Of a stretch of DNA of 64,000 nucleotides, positions 38,712 through 47,932 are shown in pieces (position 1 is the first letter of the stretch; each line of letters begins with the position of its first letter). The notes below the pieces were generated by a model that was not told the DNA's origin, did no database searches, and worked only from the letters and a program-made list of their open reading frames with translations. Origin of the DNA: Bog-473 sp963738135. Lineage in GTDB: Bacteria > Actinomycetota > Acidimicrobiia > Acidimicrobiales > RAAP-2. The stretch covers positions 124,001 to 188,000 of the forward strand of contig CAVTVK010000006.1 in assembly GCA_963738135.1 (NCBI GenBank). Reading direction: 5' to 3'. The position numbers and the translations under genes are program-made.

Positions 38712-39748
38712 GTGCGGGCACCCATGGCAGCCAGGGTAGCGACCACGTCGGCCACGTCCACACCGTGCACCGCCTCGACCCCGTTGGGCCCGTCAAGCAC
38801 GAACGTCAGATCCTGCTGGGCCTTCTTGTCCCGCTCCATGAACGCGACGAGCTCCGCCGCCCCGGCCCCGGCCGGCAGGTCGGTCGGCAGGTCGAAGCTG
38901 CCGACGATCCGGCGGTGCTCGGCGACCCGGTCGTCCGTGATGCGCCCGAGCCGCCGCGCCAGCAGGGCGGCGAACAGGATCCCGATGGCCACCGCTTCGC
39001 CATGGCGCAGATCCCAGTCGGGGTGTTCGGTCCCGGCCGCACCTTCGAGGGCGTGCGCCAAGGTGTGGCCGTAGTTGAGGATGGCGCGGCGACCGCCCTC
39101 CCGCTCGTCCTCCGACACGACAGCCGCCTTGATGCCGGCGCAGCGGGCCACCTGTTCGTCGATCGGCTGGTCGGCCGTGGGGGCATCGCCGAGAAAGGCG
39201 TACTTGGCGATCTCGCCCCGGCCGCACGCCCACTCGCGGGGCGGCAGCGACGAGAGGGTCTCGGTGTCGCACAACACGGCATTGGGTTGCCAGAAGGCGC
39301 CGACGAGGTTCTTGCCCTCGGGGAGGTTCACCCCGGTCTTGCCGCCGATCGCGGCGTCGACCTGGGCCAACAGCGAGGTGGCCACGTTGAGGTAGGCCGT
39401 GCCCCGGTGGTACGTGGCGGCGGTGAACCCGGCCACGTCGGTCACGATGCCGCCACCGACCGCGACGACGACATCGGCGCGCGACAGTCCGGCACGGGCG
39501 AAGGCGCGGGCGAGCTCCTCGACCGTGGCCAGCGTCTTCGCCCCTTCTCCGTCGGGGATACGGCACACCTCGAACGGCACGCCGGGATCGATGCCCTCCA
39601 CCCACCCGGCCTCCTCGATGCCGCGCTGCGTCACGATCACGGCCGACTTGGCCGCCTGTGGAACGAAGCGCGCCACGTCGTGACGGGCCCCGGGCCCGAC
39701 GAGCACCGGATAGGAGCGGTCGGCCAGATCGACGGAGAGGGCTCGCAC
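38708..39748 (-). CDS. aroB: 3-dehydroquinate synthase
   Basis: 346 aa. VVVAVGGGIVTDVAGFTAAT, HRGTAYLNVATSLLAQVDAA, IGGKTGVNLPEGKNLVGAFW and ILNYGHTLAHALE (zinc His) are diagnostic. GTG 39748 is the start consistent with the family. NAD- and metal-dependent second shikimate step. Frame intact. Confidence 0.97.
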   Translation of the reverse strand: MRALSVDLADRSYPVLVGPGARHDVARFVPQAAKSAVIVTQRGIEEAGWVEGIDPGVPFEVCRIPDGEGAKTLATVEELARAFARAGLSRADVVVAVGGGIVTDVAGFTAATYHRGTAYLNVATSLLAQVDAAIGGKTGVNLPEGKNLVGAFWQPNAVLCDTETLSSLPPREWACGRGEIAKYAFLGDAPTADQPIDEQVARCAGIKAAVVSEDEREGGRRAILNYGHTLAHALEGAAGTEHPDWDLRHGEAVAIGILFAALLARRLGRITDDRVAEHRRIVGSFDLPTDLPAGAGAAELVAFMERDKKAQQDLTFVLDGPNGVEAVHGVDVADVVATLAAMGART

Positions 39749-39767
39749 TGTGTCGGGTCTCCTCCCG

Positions 39768-40319
39768 CTACCGGGCGGTGCCGGTGTCGGTGTCGGCTTC
39801 GGTGTGGGCTGTCGCGTCCATGGCGTCGAGGATGCGGTCGACGACGCTCGCCGGGTCGAGGTCGTCCACGTCGAGCACGACGTCAGCCAATTCGACGTAG
39901 AACGGAGCGCGCGCGGCGCTGAGCTCGATGACGGCCGCGGCCGGGTCGTCATCGAGCAGCGGCCGGCCGGCACCGTCTCCCACCCGTGCCGCCAACGTCT
40001 CGGGACGCGCCCGCAGCCAGACGACGATCCCGCTGGCGGCGATCAGCCGGCGGTTGTCCGGATTGAGCACGGCGCCGCCCGCCACGGAGACGACCGACGG
40101 CGTGGGGTCGGCGCACGCAGCGGCCAGGACGGCTGCCTCGGCCTGGCGGAAGGCCGCCTCGCCGTCGCGGGCGAAGAGCTCAGGCACGGTCAGTCCGGTC
40201 GAGGCCTCGACGTCTGCATCGGAATCCCGGTAGCCCCACCCGAGCCTTTCCGCCAGGAGCCGTCCCGTGGTGGTCTTGCCCGCGCCCATCATCCCGACCA
40301 GCAGGATGCGGGGCGTCAT
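39768..40319 (-). CDS. aroK: shikimate kinase
   Basis: 183 aa. P-loop LVGMMGAGKTTTGRLLAERL, shikimate-binding DSDADVEASTGLTVPELFAR, and SVAGGAVLNPDNRRLIA. A C-terminal T/D-rich tail is dispensable-looking. ATG 40319 overlaps the aroC stop (ATGA). Confidence 0.97.
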   Translation of the reverse strand: MTPRILLVGMMGAGKTTTGRLLAERLGWGYRDSDADVEASTGLTVPELFARDGEAAFRQAEAAVLAAACADPTPSVVSVAGGAVLNPDNRRLIAASGIVVWLRARPETLAARVGDGAGRPLLDDDPAAAVIELSAARAPFYVELADVVLDVDDLDPASVVDRILDAMDATAHTEADTDTGTAR

Positions 40320-41533
40320 CCGGCGGCGCTGTCCGGACCGGCGTCTGCCGTCGGGCTTCCCACGGCGGACGAGGGCGTCGTGCCGAGCGAGGCCACGAAG
40401 CCGTCGCGGTTGCGCACGACCTCGGCGAGGGAGTCGCCCCCGAACTTGCGCAACGCCTCCGTGGCCAGGACGAGCGCCGTCATCGACTCGGCGACCACCC
40501 CCATGGCCGGGACCGCGGTGACGTCGGTCCGTTCGCGGAAGCTCACCGTCGACTCCTTGGTGACGACATCGACCGTCTCGAGCACGGGCCGGTTCAAGGT
40601 GGCGAGCGGCTTCATGGCGACCCGGGCCACGAGCAGCGCGCCGTTGGAGATGCCACCCTCGATCCCGCCCGCCCGGTCGGTGGGACGGACATAACCCTCG
40701 GCCTCGTCGTAATGGATGGCGTCGTGGGCGTCCGAGCCCCGGCGCGCCGCGTTGTCCCACCCTTCGCCGATCTCGACCGCCTTGACCGCCTGGATCGACA
40801 TGAGCGCCTGGGCCAGGTTGGCGTCGAGCTTGCGGTCCCAGTGCACGTGGCTGCCGAGGCCGACGGGGACGCCGTAGGCCAGAACCTCGGCGACGCCGCC
40901 CAGGGAATCCCCGACCTTGGCCGCCGCCTTGACTGCGGCGATCATCGCCTCCTCGCCCTGCGCGTCGAAGCATCGCACGGCGCTGGCGTCGATTGCGGCG
41001 AGATCGCCCGGCCCGGGTCGGGACGAACCGGGGCCGGTGACGGCCTCGCCCAGGGCCACGATGTGGCTCACGATGGAGACTCCGAGATGGGTCAGGAGCA
41101 GCTTGGCCAGCGTGCCGGCCGCCACGCGGGCAGCGGTCTCGCGCGCCGAGGCCCGTTCCAACACGTCGCGAGCGTCCTCGAAGCCGTACTTCAGCATGCC
41201 GGGGAGGTCCGCGTGCCCTGGGCGGGGCTGGGTCAGCACCTTGGCGGGGGCCCCGGGCTCGGGGGACATCTCCTCAGTCCACTTCGGCCACTCGGTGTTG
41301 GCGATCTCGACGGCAACCGGCGAGCCCAGCGTGCGGCCGTGCCGGATGCCGCCAACGAGCGAGATCTCGTCCGCCTCGAAGCGCATCCGGGGGCCGCGCC
41401 CGTAGCCCAGCCGACGGCGGGCCAGCTCGCCGGCGATGTCGGAAGCCTCGACAGGCAGCCCGGCGGGCAGACCCTCGACGATGACGACGAGGGCACGACC
41501 GTGGGACTCTCCGGCGGTCAGAAAGCGCAGCAC
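40316..41533 (-). CDS. aroC: chorismate synthase
   Basis: 405 aa. GESHGRALVVIVEGLPAGLP, RRRLGYGRGPRMRFEADEIS, RPGHADLPGMLKYGFEDARD and SARETAARVAAG are the family signatures; uses reduced FMN. First gene of the aro-efp run. TAGCGT ends 6 nt before GTG 41533 and no Shine-Dalgarno is visible, so the mRNA is probably leaderless. Confidence 0.97.
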   Translation of the reverse strand: MLRFLTAGESHGRALVVIVEGLPAGLPVEASDIAGELARRRLGYGRGPRMRFEADEISLVGGIRHGRTLGSPVAVEIANTEWPKWTEEMSPEPGAPAKVLTQPRPGHADLPGMLKYGFEDARDVLERASARETAARVAAGTLAKLLLTHLGVSIVSHIVALGEAVTGPGSSRPGPGDLAAIDASAVRCFDAQGEEAMIAAVKAAAKVGDSLGGVAEVLAYGVPVGLGSHVHWDRKLDANLAQALMSIQAVKAVEIGEGWDNAARRGSDAHDAIHYDEAEGYVRPTDRAGGIEGGISNGALLVARVAMKPLATLNRPVLETVDVVTKESTVSFRERTDVTAVPAMGVVAESMTALVLATEALRKFGGDSLAEVVRNRDGFVASLGTTPSSAVGSPTADAGPDSAAG

Positions 41534-41539
41534 ACGGCC

Positions 41540-41545
41540 ACGCTA
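41540..41545 (-). promoter_or_regulatory. leaderless -10 of aroC
   Basis: Minus strand TAGCGT followed by GGCCGT and then the aroC GTG. A TANNNT hexamer 6 nt from the start codon places the transcription start at or next to the codon. The -35 is weak. Confidence 0.5.
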
Positions 41546-41591
41546 CCGGACGGCCAACGCCGTCTCGGAGCCGTGAGGACCTCGTCGTCTC

Positions 41592-42251
41592 CTATTGATA
41601 GAAGGGGTTGTCGCCGCTGCCGTGGTCGGTGACGTCGAGCACGCGGGTGAGCTCGGGCACCTCTTCGAGCAGTGTGGTCTCGATGCCCTGACGGAGCGTC
41701 ATCTGCGACATGGCGCAACCCTGACAGCCGCCGGAGAGCCGCAGGTACGCGCTGCCGTCCTCCTCGTTGATGGCCACCAGGTCGGCCCGGCCGCCATGGC
41801 TGGCGATAGAAGGGTTGACTGCCTGCTCCAACACAGCGACGACCCGAACGGCGAGCGGGCCGGCGATGCCCTTGGCCAGGATCTCCGGCGGGACGCTCGG
41901 CGAGACCTCCTCCGGCGTCGGGGTGTTGGGGTTGACCAGGACAAGGCCACCGCCGTCAGCCTCCGACCACTCGAGGCGGGCACCTCGGAGACGGTCGACG
42001 CTGCCAGACGGAATGATGACCACCAGCTCATCCTGGGCGTGCCGGGCGTCACCATCGTCGGCGTCGGACGCGGCCTGGAAGTAGAGGTCGTAGATGAAGG
42101 ATCCCTCCTGCACCCCTCGCACCTCGAGCCAAAGTGCCAGGCTGGCCGGATCCGGCTCCTGCGCTATGGCGTCCAGCACGATTTTGTGCGCCTCTGGGGT
42201 GAGCGTGACGACGGAGCTGGTCGTCTGGAGATCGTTCGTGGTCGTGGCCAT
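41592..42251 (-). CDS. NfuA-like Fe-S carrier with degenerate A-type domain
   Basis: 219 aa. Residues 15-110 resemble an IscA/HesB fold (VTLTPEAHKIVLDAIAQEPD, LWLEVRG) but lack its cysteines. Residues 135-210 are a NifU C-terminal domain with the cluster motif SGGCQGCAMSQMTLRQGIE (C-x-x-C). This two-domain layout is that of NfuA, which delivers 4Fe-4S clusters. Gap to aroC is 58 nt. It is the first gene upstream of aroC but in its own unit. Confidence 0.88.
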   Translation of the reverse strand: MATTTNDLQTTSSVVTLTPEAHKIVLDAIAQEPDPASLALWLEVRGVQEGSFIYDLYFQAASDADDGDARHAQDELVVIIPSGSVDRLRGARLEWSEADGGGLVLVNPNTPTPEEVSPSVPPEILAKGIAGPLAVRVVAVLEQAVNPSIASHGGRADLVAINEEDGSAYLRLSGGCQGCAMSQMTLRQGIETTLLEEVPELTRVLDVTDHGSGDNPFYQ

Positions 42252-42581
42252 ACAGGGAGTCTACGGCCTGGTGCCCACGGCACGGTCCCGCGCCGTCATC
42301 GCGGCTTCCCCGCACGCTGCCCACCGGATGCCCTGGCAGAGCCGGAGTTCAGCCGCCCACCAGGAATCGCCCGTGGAAACCCGCCCGGAAACGGGCTACC
42401 TTGCCCGACCGGGGTGACAGCGGTCAGTCACATCGGGGCATTCGCCCCGGACCTTGCAGTCCGAAGTTCGACGCACGTCGCGGTCGGGCCCGGGCTCGGG
42501 CCTCTCGCGCAGGGGTTCGGGTCCGGGCCAAGGACCGCGACCGAAACATCGTTTTCTGCGCACGCTGTAACGTGCCTGGCC
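42252..42581. other. 330-bp divergent intergenic region
   Basis: Between nfu-like (minus) and the Cys-rich gene (plus). It holds TAACGT at 42568-42573, ending 8 nt before GTG 42582, a leaderless-type -10; and TACCTT at 42397-42402 as another plus-strand candidate. No RNA gene or conserved reading frame is evident. Confidence 0.5.
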
Positions 42582-43344
42582 GTGGCCACGACACCGACCG
42601 ACTCGCACGAATGGATCAGCTTCGAGGACGACGAAGAAGAGCGGACTTGGGTCTTCGACGTCACGTTCTTGACGAGCAACTGGACCTGCATTTTCGGCAA
42701 CGGCTGCCAGGGCGTGCTCACGGGCCCCGCTCCCGAGCTCGTCCAGGGCTGCTGCAGCTACGGTGCCCACCTCGTCAACAAGAAGGACGCCCGTCGGGTG
42801 GAGAAGGCGGCGGCCTCGCTGACGCCCGAGGAATGGCAGAACCACGGGACCAAGAAGAGCGTCATCCACGTCAACAAGGGCGGCGAGACCGTGACGCGAC
42901 TGGTGGACGACGCCTGCATCTTCCTCAACAAGCCCGGGTTCGCCGGCGGCGTCGGGTGCGCCTTCCACATCGCGGCCGCCAACCGGGGCGTCGACCACAT
43001 GACGCTCAAGCCCGAAGTGTGCTGGCAGCTGCCCCTGCGCCGCGAAGACCAGGTCGACGACGACGAAGGCCACGTGACCTCGGTCGTCCGGCAGTGGGAC
43101 CGCCGACACTGGGGCAAGGGCGGCCGCGAGTTCCACTGGTGGTGCACCGAATCACCCGACGCGTTCGTCGGAACCAAGCCCGTGTACAAGGAGATGCAGC
43201 CGGAACTCACGGCCATGGTGGGCTCCAAGGCCTACGACCACTTCGTCGAGTTGGTCGAAGAGCGCGACCGCCTCCGTACGAAGGGAGTCGCACTCCCCCA
43301 TCCCGCGGTGCGGAGTCGCGGCAGACGGGGCGGCCGGCGCCTGA
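42582..43344 (+). CDS. Cys-rich conserved actinobacterial protein of unknown function, 3' frame break
   Basis: About 250 aa. C36-x5-C42 in W-T-C-I-F-G-N-G-C-Q-G, a C57-C58 pair in VQGCCSYGAH, then C112, C126 (G-V-G-C-A-F-H), C147 (K-P-E-V-C-W-Q-L-P) and a later W-W-C. The spacing suggests a metal or Fe-S cluster site, similar in spirit to YkgJ-type cysteine clusters. I recall this as a conserved actinobacterial family but know no function. After GVALPHPAV one surplus base near 43310 would give A-A-D-G-A-A-G-A and a stop at 43344; without it the frame runs on antisense into the next gene. GTG 42582 looks leaderless. Confidence 0.65.
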
Positions 43345-43362
43345 GGTCGGGCCGGCCGGGCT

Positions 43363-43569
43363 CTAGTCGTTCAGGGGGTCGTCGTCCGCCACGGCGCTGG
43401 TCGGCATGGAGCCGAGTATGCGGTCGTACTGGTCCTCTTCGGCCAGGCACCACGACGCGTGCACGTCGTCGGGCTCGGCCCCACACTCGGCACATCGTCC
43501 CGTCGACTCGGTCGACGATCGCTTCAGACTGCGCGCTTCCTCGAAGCGCCGATGGCGTCCCTTTTTCAC
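43363..43569 (-). CDS. small acidic protein with C-x2-C...C motif
   Basis: 68 aa. A basic start (MKKGRHRRFEEARSLKRS) leads to C-A-E-C-G-A-E-P-D-D-V-H-A-S-W-C, a possible zinc knuckle of C-x2-C-x11-C type with a histidine inside, then an acidic tail. Convergent with the Cys-rich gene, 18 nt apart. Function unknown; composition and clean boundaries favour a real gene. Confidence 0.5.
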   Translation of the reverse strand: MKKGRHRRFEEARSLKRSSTESTGRCAECGAEPDDVHASWCLAEEDQYDRILGSMPTSAVADDDPLND

Positions 43570-43808
43570 GAGAACTCCTTGTCACACCCGGTCCGCATGC
43601 TGGCGTCCCGCCCCCTTACGGCCGAACCGTACGGGCCACGTCGACCGTTGCGCCATTGTAGTGGTTGTGGGCGGCGTCCCTGCCGGGCCGCAGGTCAGAG
43701 TGGGTGGACAGTGACGGGGACGGGTCTTCCCCTGCCGTACGGGCGGCCGTGCCGGCTGCGGCGCCGTGGTGTCGCTCGGGGACCGGTCCACCCTCTACGC
43801 TGACCGCC

Positions 43809-44051
43809 ATGCCCGGGTTCGACCCGCAAGAGATGGTCGCCAGGTTCCGGGCCCGGGCCGAGGCGGTCCGGACGCGCGGGATGCCGCCCGTTGAGGGGCC
43901 CGAGCGGCAGCGGTTTCGCGAACAGGCGCAGCGGGACTTCTCGGACTTCGCCATGATCGGCGACGCCGAGACCGAGCTGGTCGACGGGATCCTGACGTTG
44001 CGCATCGATCTGCGGCCCCCGCCCTCGGCCGGCGGCGACCCGTCGACCTGA
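43809..44051 (+). CDS. small hypothetical protein
   Basis: 80 aa from ATG 43809. Charged helical N-terminus (DPQEMVARFRARAEAVRTRG) followed by ERQRFREQAQRDFSDFAMIG and a short strand region (ELVDGILTLRIDL). No family recognised. It is convergent with the flavin reductase. Could be a small cytosolic helical protein. Confidence 0.5.
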   Translation: MPGFDPQEMVARFRARAEAVRTRGMPPVEGPERQRFREQAQRDFSDFAMIGDAETELVDGILTLRIDLRPPPSAGGDPST

Positions 44052-44071
44052 GTCTCCGCTGGTGGAGTCTT

Positions 44072-44649
44072 TCAGCCTCCGTAGTGCATGCGCGTGTCCT
44101 CCATGCGCAGCACCTCGGCCGGCTCACCGCCCACGCCGATGACTTCCCCGATGCAGAACGTGTGACTGCCGAGCGCTTCGGCGCGGGTCAGACGACAGTC
44201 CAGGTAGCCCGCGGCCGACGCCAGCACCGGGCGACGATCAGTTCCGACCTCGGTGACCCGTTGGCCCGACAAGGCGAGGACCGCCCCGTCGGGACCACGC
44301 TCCACGTCCGTGACCGGCTTCACGAAGCGGCGCACGACGTCCCGATCGGTGCGGGCGAGCAATGCCACCGTGAAGCCTCCTCCGGCCGCCACCAGCCGGG
44401 CCGTCACTGACTCGGCCTCGAGTGCCACGCCCACGAGCTTGGGTTCGAGGCAGACCTGCACGACGAGGTTGGCCGTCATGAGGTTCACGTCGTCCCCGTG
44501 GCGGCTCCCGATCAGGTACAACCCGGTGGGGAGCGCCCAGAGGACGCGGCGTCGGTGGCGGTCGAGGTCGAGGTCGGCTGCCGCGGCGTCCGAGGTGTCG
44601 GTGGTGTCGGAGGTGTCGGAGGTTCGGGGGTTTCGGGGTCGGGACTCAT
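44072..44649 (-). CDS. flavin reductase-like FMN-binding protein, N-terminal frame break
   Basis: Split-barrel flavin reductase domain: WALPTGLYLIGSRHGDDVNL-MTANLVVQVCLEPKLVGVAL, then GGFTVALLARTDRDVVRRF and AGYLDCRLTRAEALGSHTFC. No start codon exists at the domain's own frame. ATG 44649 overlaps the lipoprotein stop (ATGA), and inserting one base near 44622 in a 9-bp repeat would join it in frame, giving a D/T/S-rich linker of about 25 residues before the barrel. Reduces flavin with NAD(P)H; may act with an unseen monooxygenase. Confidence 0.75.
44590..44640. repeat. imperfect 9-bp tandem repeat in the flavin reductase N-terminus
   Basis: Plus-strand units of GTGTCGGAG type repeat about five times, then one unit appears as GTTCGGGG (8 bp) before GTTTCGGGG. 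The short unit coincides with the frame break of the overlapping gene, so one base is probably missing at about 44622-44624. Confidence 0.7.
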
Positions 44650-45152
44650 CCGAAGATGCTGCCCGTCGAGTTGTCGGTCGTGGTCGTGGTCGAGACCGTG
44701 TGGCCGTCGATCTGGCGGATGCGTTGGAGCACCTGCTGGTAGAGCGCCTCCGCCTTGATGGCATTGCGCGCGGACTGGGCGAGGAGCGTCTTGTCGGTTG
44801 CTCCGGCGTCGTAGCACTGGTTGGCTGCCGTGCCTTCGAGTCCGTACGCCTTCGTCAACAGAGCCGTCACCTCGGGATCGGGAGAGGGCAGGGTGGAGTT
44901 CGCCATCTCGGCGTCGTTGAGCAGCGTGCCGCAGGCCGCGTGCACTGCACCCGTGCCATTGGGCACGTCCTTCGGAACCCGTGCGTTGTCGGCGATGAGG
45001 GTGCCGATGTTCTCCCCGAGGCCGGTGCCAGTGACCCAGACGGACAGGCGATGCGGAAGCGAGCCCACTTGGTCCTCGCCGGCACAGGAGGCGAGAGTGA
45101 GGGCGCATCCGGTCATGAGGACAAGGGAGGGGACGAGGAACCGACGCCTCAT
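44646..45152 (-). CDS. secreted lipoprotein of unknown function
   Basis: 168 aa. Type II signal peptide: basic R-R-R, hydrophobic FLVPSLVLMTGCALTL, lipobox L-A-S-C at about residues 20-23. The mature part contains two further cysteines and a helical C-terminal region (LLAQSARNAIKAEALYQQVL). It ends in a T-rich tail. ATG 45152 overlaps the tyrS stop (ATGA). Anchored outside the membrane; function unknown. Confidence 0.75.
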   Translation of the reverse strand: MRRRFLVPSLVLMTGCALTLASCAGEDQVGSLPHRLSVWVTGTGLGENIGTLIADNARVPKDVPNGTGAVHAACGTLLNDAEMANSTLPSPDPEVTALLTKAYGLEGTAANQCYDAGATDKTLLAQSARNAIKAEALYQQVLQRIRQIDGHTVSTTTTTDNSTGSIFG

Positions 45153-46417
45153 GTGGCCTTGACGATGTGGACCTCTTTTTTGCCCTTCCGGAGCACGAGA
45201 TACCTGTCGTGGAGCAGATCGCCGGGAGCAAAGGTGCGCCCGTCGTCCGTCTGGCGGAGATTGTTGACGTAGGCACCACCCTGTTCGACGGTGCGGCGCG
45301 CTTCCTTCTTGGACTTGGCCAGTCCAGTGCGCTCGAGCAGTTCGGCGAGGCTGACGTTGAGCAGATCTGCCCTGGGGACGTTCGTGCTCGGTGCATCCTC
45401 AGTGACGGCCAGCAGCATCTCCTCGCTGAGCCCGGCGATCTCCTCGGCGAAGAGAGCGGCCGACGCCTCTTCGCACTTGGCCACTTCGGCCTCGCCGTGG
45501 ACGAGCCCGGTGACGGCCCGAGCCAATGCCTTTTGCGCGTCGCGCCGCTGGGGCTGCTCAGCCGTCGAACGGTCGAGCGCACGGATCCGGTCGTGGTCGA
45601 GGAAGGTCAGGAACCGGAGCAGTTCGCCCACCTGCTCGTCGGGCGTGTTGAGGAAGAACTGGTACATGGCGAACGGGCTGGTGCGCTTCGGGTCCAGCCA
45701 CACCGTGCCCGACTCGGTCTTCCCGTACTTGGTCCCATCCGCCTTCACGATGAGTGGCGTGGTGAAACCCCACACCTCGTCACCTGACACCCGCCTGATG
45801 TAGTCGACGCCCATGGTGATGTTGCCCCACTGGTCGCTTCCGCCGAACTGCACGTCACAGGCGTGGTCGAGATGGAGGCGGAGGAAGTCGTAGGCCTGCA
45901 GCAGCATGTAGCTGAACTCCGTGTACGAGATCCCCTGGTCGGGTCGATCAAAGCGGCTCTTCACGGACTCCTTGGCCACCATCTGGTTGACGGTGAAGTG
46001 CTTGCCCACATCACGCAGATACTCGAGAGTAGACAGCGAGCCGAGCCAGTCCGCGTTGTTGAGCAGCAGGGCGCGCCCATGCGCGAGGTCGAGGAACTGG
46101 CCAAGTTGAGGACGGATACCTTCGAGGTAGCCCTCAATGGTCTGCAAGTCGAGCAGTTGGCGCTCGTCCTGCTTACCCCCCGGGTCTCCGATCATGCCTG
46201 TCCCACCACCGGCCAGCGAGATTGTCCGATGGCCGGCGTCTTGGAACCGCCGCAGCGTGCACAGTTGCATCAGGTTGCCCACATGGAGACTGTCGGCCGA
46301 CGGATCGAAGCCGGCGTAGACCGTGAGCCCGGCCTGGTCGAAGCGCTTCGGGAGATCGACGTCTGTCATCTGATGGACCAGACCGCGGAAGGCGAGGTCC
46401 TCCGAGAGCGTCGGCAT
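45149..46417 (-). CDS. tyrS: tyrosyl-tRNA synthetase
   Basis: Class I synthetase, 422 aa. VYAGFDPSADSLHVGNLMQL carries the HIGH-like H-V-G-N; KADGTKYGKTESGTVWLDP carries the KMSKS-equivalent K-Y-G-K-T; YMLLQAYDFLRL and FGGSDQWGNITMG form the tyrosine pocket. A C-terminal S4 domain (KKEARRTVEQGGAYVNNLRQ) binds tRNA. GAAGG lies directly before ATG 46417. Confidence 0.97.
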   Translation of the reverse strand: MPTLSEDLAFRGLVHQMTDVDLPKRFDQAGLTVYAGFDPSADSLHVGNLMQLCTLRRFQDAGHRTISLAGGGTGMIGDPGGKQDERQLLDLQTIEGYLEGIRPQLGQFLDLAHGRALLLNNADWLGSLSTLEYLRDVGKHFTVNQMVAKESVKSRFDRPDQGISYTEFSYMLLQAYDFLRLHLDHACDVQFGGSDQWGNITMGVDYIRRVSGDEVWGFTTPLIVKADGTKYGKTESGTVWLDPKRTSPFAMYQFFLNTPDEQVGELLRFLTFLDHDRIRALDRSTAEQPQRRDAQKALARAVTGLVHGEAEVAKCEEASAALFAEEIAGLSEEMLLAVTEDAPSTNVPRADLLNVSLAELLERTGLAKSKKEARRTVEQGGAYVNNLRQTDDGRTFAPGDLLHDRYLVLRKGKKEVHIVKAT

Positions 46418-46497
46418 CCTTCGACTCTGCCATACGCAGGTAGGTTGATCGGCCGCATGGGTGTTGGTGGAGATTCTCGGGAAGGCGGAGCGTCCCT

Positions 46498-47928
46498 GTG
46501 ATCGGCGGGGACAACGGGGCACTGCCCCTTCCGATGTCGGGCTCTTTGCCGCCCGACCTGCAAGGGACCCTGTTCCGGGTCGGCCCGGCGTCGCCGCAGG
46601 GTGCTCGGACCGCGGACGTGCCCGCCGAGGGTCGTCAGGGAGAAGGCGACGGAGCGGATGACGAGCGAAGGGGTGTCGTCGGATCCGACGGGATGGCAGG
46701 AGCCCTCCATGGCATCGAGATCCGGGACGGCCGTGCCGTGTGGTACCTGCGCCAGGAATCGGACGCCAATGCCGGCGTCTTCTGGCATGCCGGAGCGCTC
46801 CTCGCCCTCCCGGAAGCCGGAATTCCCTCGCAGTACTCGCGGTTTTTGGAGTCTGAGGAGTTCGCTGGTGGGCTGACGGTCCCGATCGCGTCGCATGTCC
46901 ATCGATTGGCGGCCGATGGAAGCCGCGTCCTCTTCAGCGTGGATGACGGCGTGGGGGCCGATGGCACCGGTGGAGACGCGTCGGTCGACGAAGGCGCCGG
47001 CGTCTTCCTGCGTCTCGGCGAATGGGATGCGAGTGGCGCACTGCGGTCGGCCCAGTCGGTGGAGTTGGATCGGGCAACCTGGCAGCACGACATCGGCGTC
47101 ACCGCGGAGCATGTGGTCTTCATCGAATCGCCGACGACCCGTCTCCCGGGCGGGGACGGTCGAACGAATCCCGTGCCCTTCGGATGGGTACCCGGCGCTG
47201 AAGGCTGGCTCGGCGTGGTGCCACGGAGCGGCGGTTCGGCCGCGCTGCGGTGGATCCACCTCGACCCATGTCTGGTGACGCACGTGCTCGGGGCGTACGA
47301 CGATCCCGACGGAGCCATCGTGCTGTACGTCTGCTGCTACGGGGTGCCCGAAGCGGGCCAGCCCGTCGACCTCACGGCGTCTGTCGTGGGATCCGCCGGC
47401 CCCGCACTCTCCGGCATCGGCGGGACCCTCGGTGTACTGGAGCGGTGGCGTCTTGAGGGCGATCGCCTCGAGCGAACGCAAGTGGACGAGCGTTTCGTCG
47501 AGTATCCACGGATGGATGCCACGTGCGAAGGCGCACCCTTTCATTTCGGGTACACCCTCGAGACCTCGTGGGTGGAGATCCCTCCGGTGTCGGGCCTCGA
47601 GACCGGCCATCCGGACCGCTGGACCAGGGCGGCCGCACCCGTCGGACTGCTGAAGTTCGACCTGGCGCGCGACGAGGTCGCTGTCTGGAGGCCGGGCCCC
47701 GGGTGCGTACCCAGCGAGCCACTGTTCGTCCGAGCGGTCGACGGCCACAGCGACGATGAGGGCTGGCTGCTGTCGATCGTCGATGATGCCAACCGCGGCG
47801 GAAGCGACATGTATGTCCTCGACGCCTCCTCGCTGGGCCGGCGTCGCCCAGAGGCGGTCATCCATCTGCCGGCACGGTTGCCGGTGCGCAGCCATGGGGA
47901 GTGGGTCCCGGCCGACCGTTATCGCTGA
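46498..47928 (+). CDS. carotenoid cleavage oxygenase (RPE65 family)
   Basis: 476 aa seven-bladed propeller enzyme. N-terminal SGSLPPDLQGTLFRVGPASP is typical. The four iron-ligand histidines fall in IASHVHRLAADG, WQHDIGVTAEH, LVTHVLGAYDD and, near the C-terminus, PVRSHGEWVP. It cleaves a double bond in a carotenoid or stilbene-like compound with O2. GTG 46498 has GGCGGAG upstream. Its stop is 4 nt from the convergent menD stop. Substrate unknown. Confidence 0.88.
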   Translation: MIGGDNGALPLPMSGSLPPDLQGTLFRVGPASPQGARTADVPAEGRQGEGDGADDERRGVVGSDGMAGALHGIEIRDGRAVWYLRQESDANAGVFWHAGALLALPEAGIPSQYSRFLESEEFAGGLTVPIASHVHRLAADGSRVLFSVDDGVGADGTGGDASVDEGAGVFLRLGEWDASGALRSAQSVELDRATWQHDIGVTAEHVVFIESPTTRLPGGDGRTNPVPFGWVPGAEGWLGVVPRSGGSAALRWIHLDPCLVTHVLGAYDDPDGAIVLYVCCYGVPEAGQPVDLTASVVGSAGPALSGIGGTLGVLERWRLEGDRLERTQVDERFVEYPRMDATCEGAPFHFGYTLETSWVEIPPVSGLETGHPDRWTRAAAPVGLLKFDLARDEVAVWRPGPGCVPSEPLFVRAVDGHSDDEGWLLSIVDDANRGGSDMYVLDASSLGRRRPEAVIHLPARLPVRSHGEWVPADRYR

Positions 47929-47932
47929 GGCT

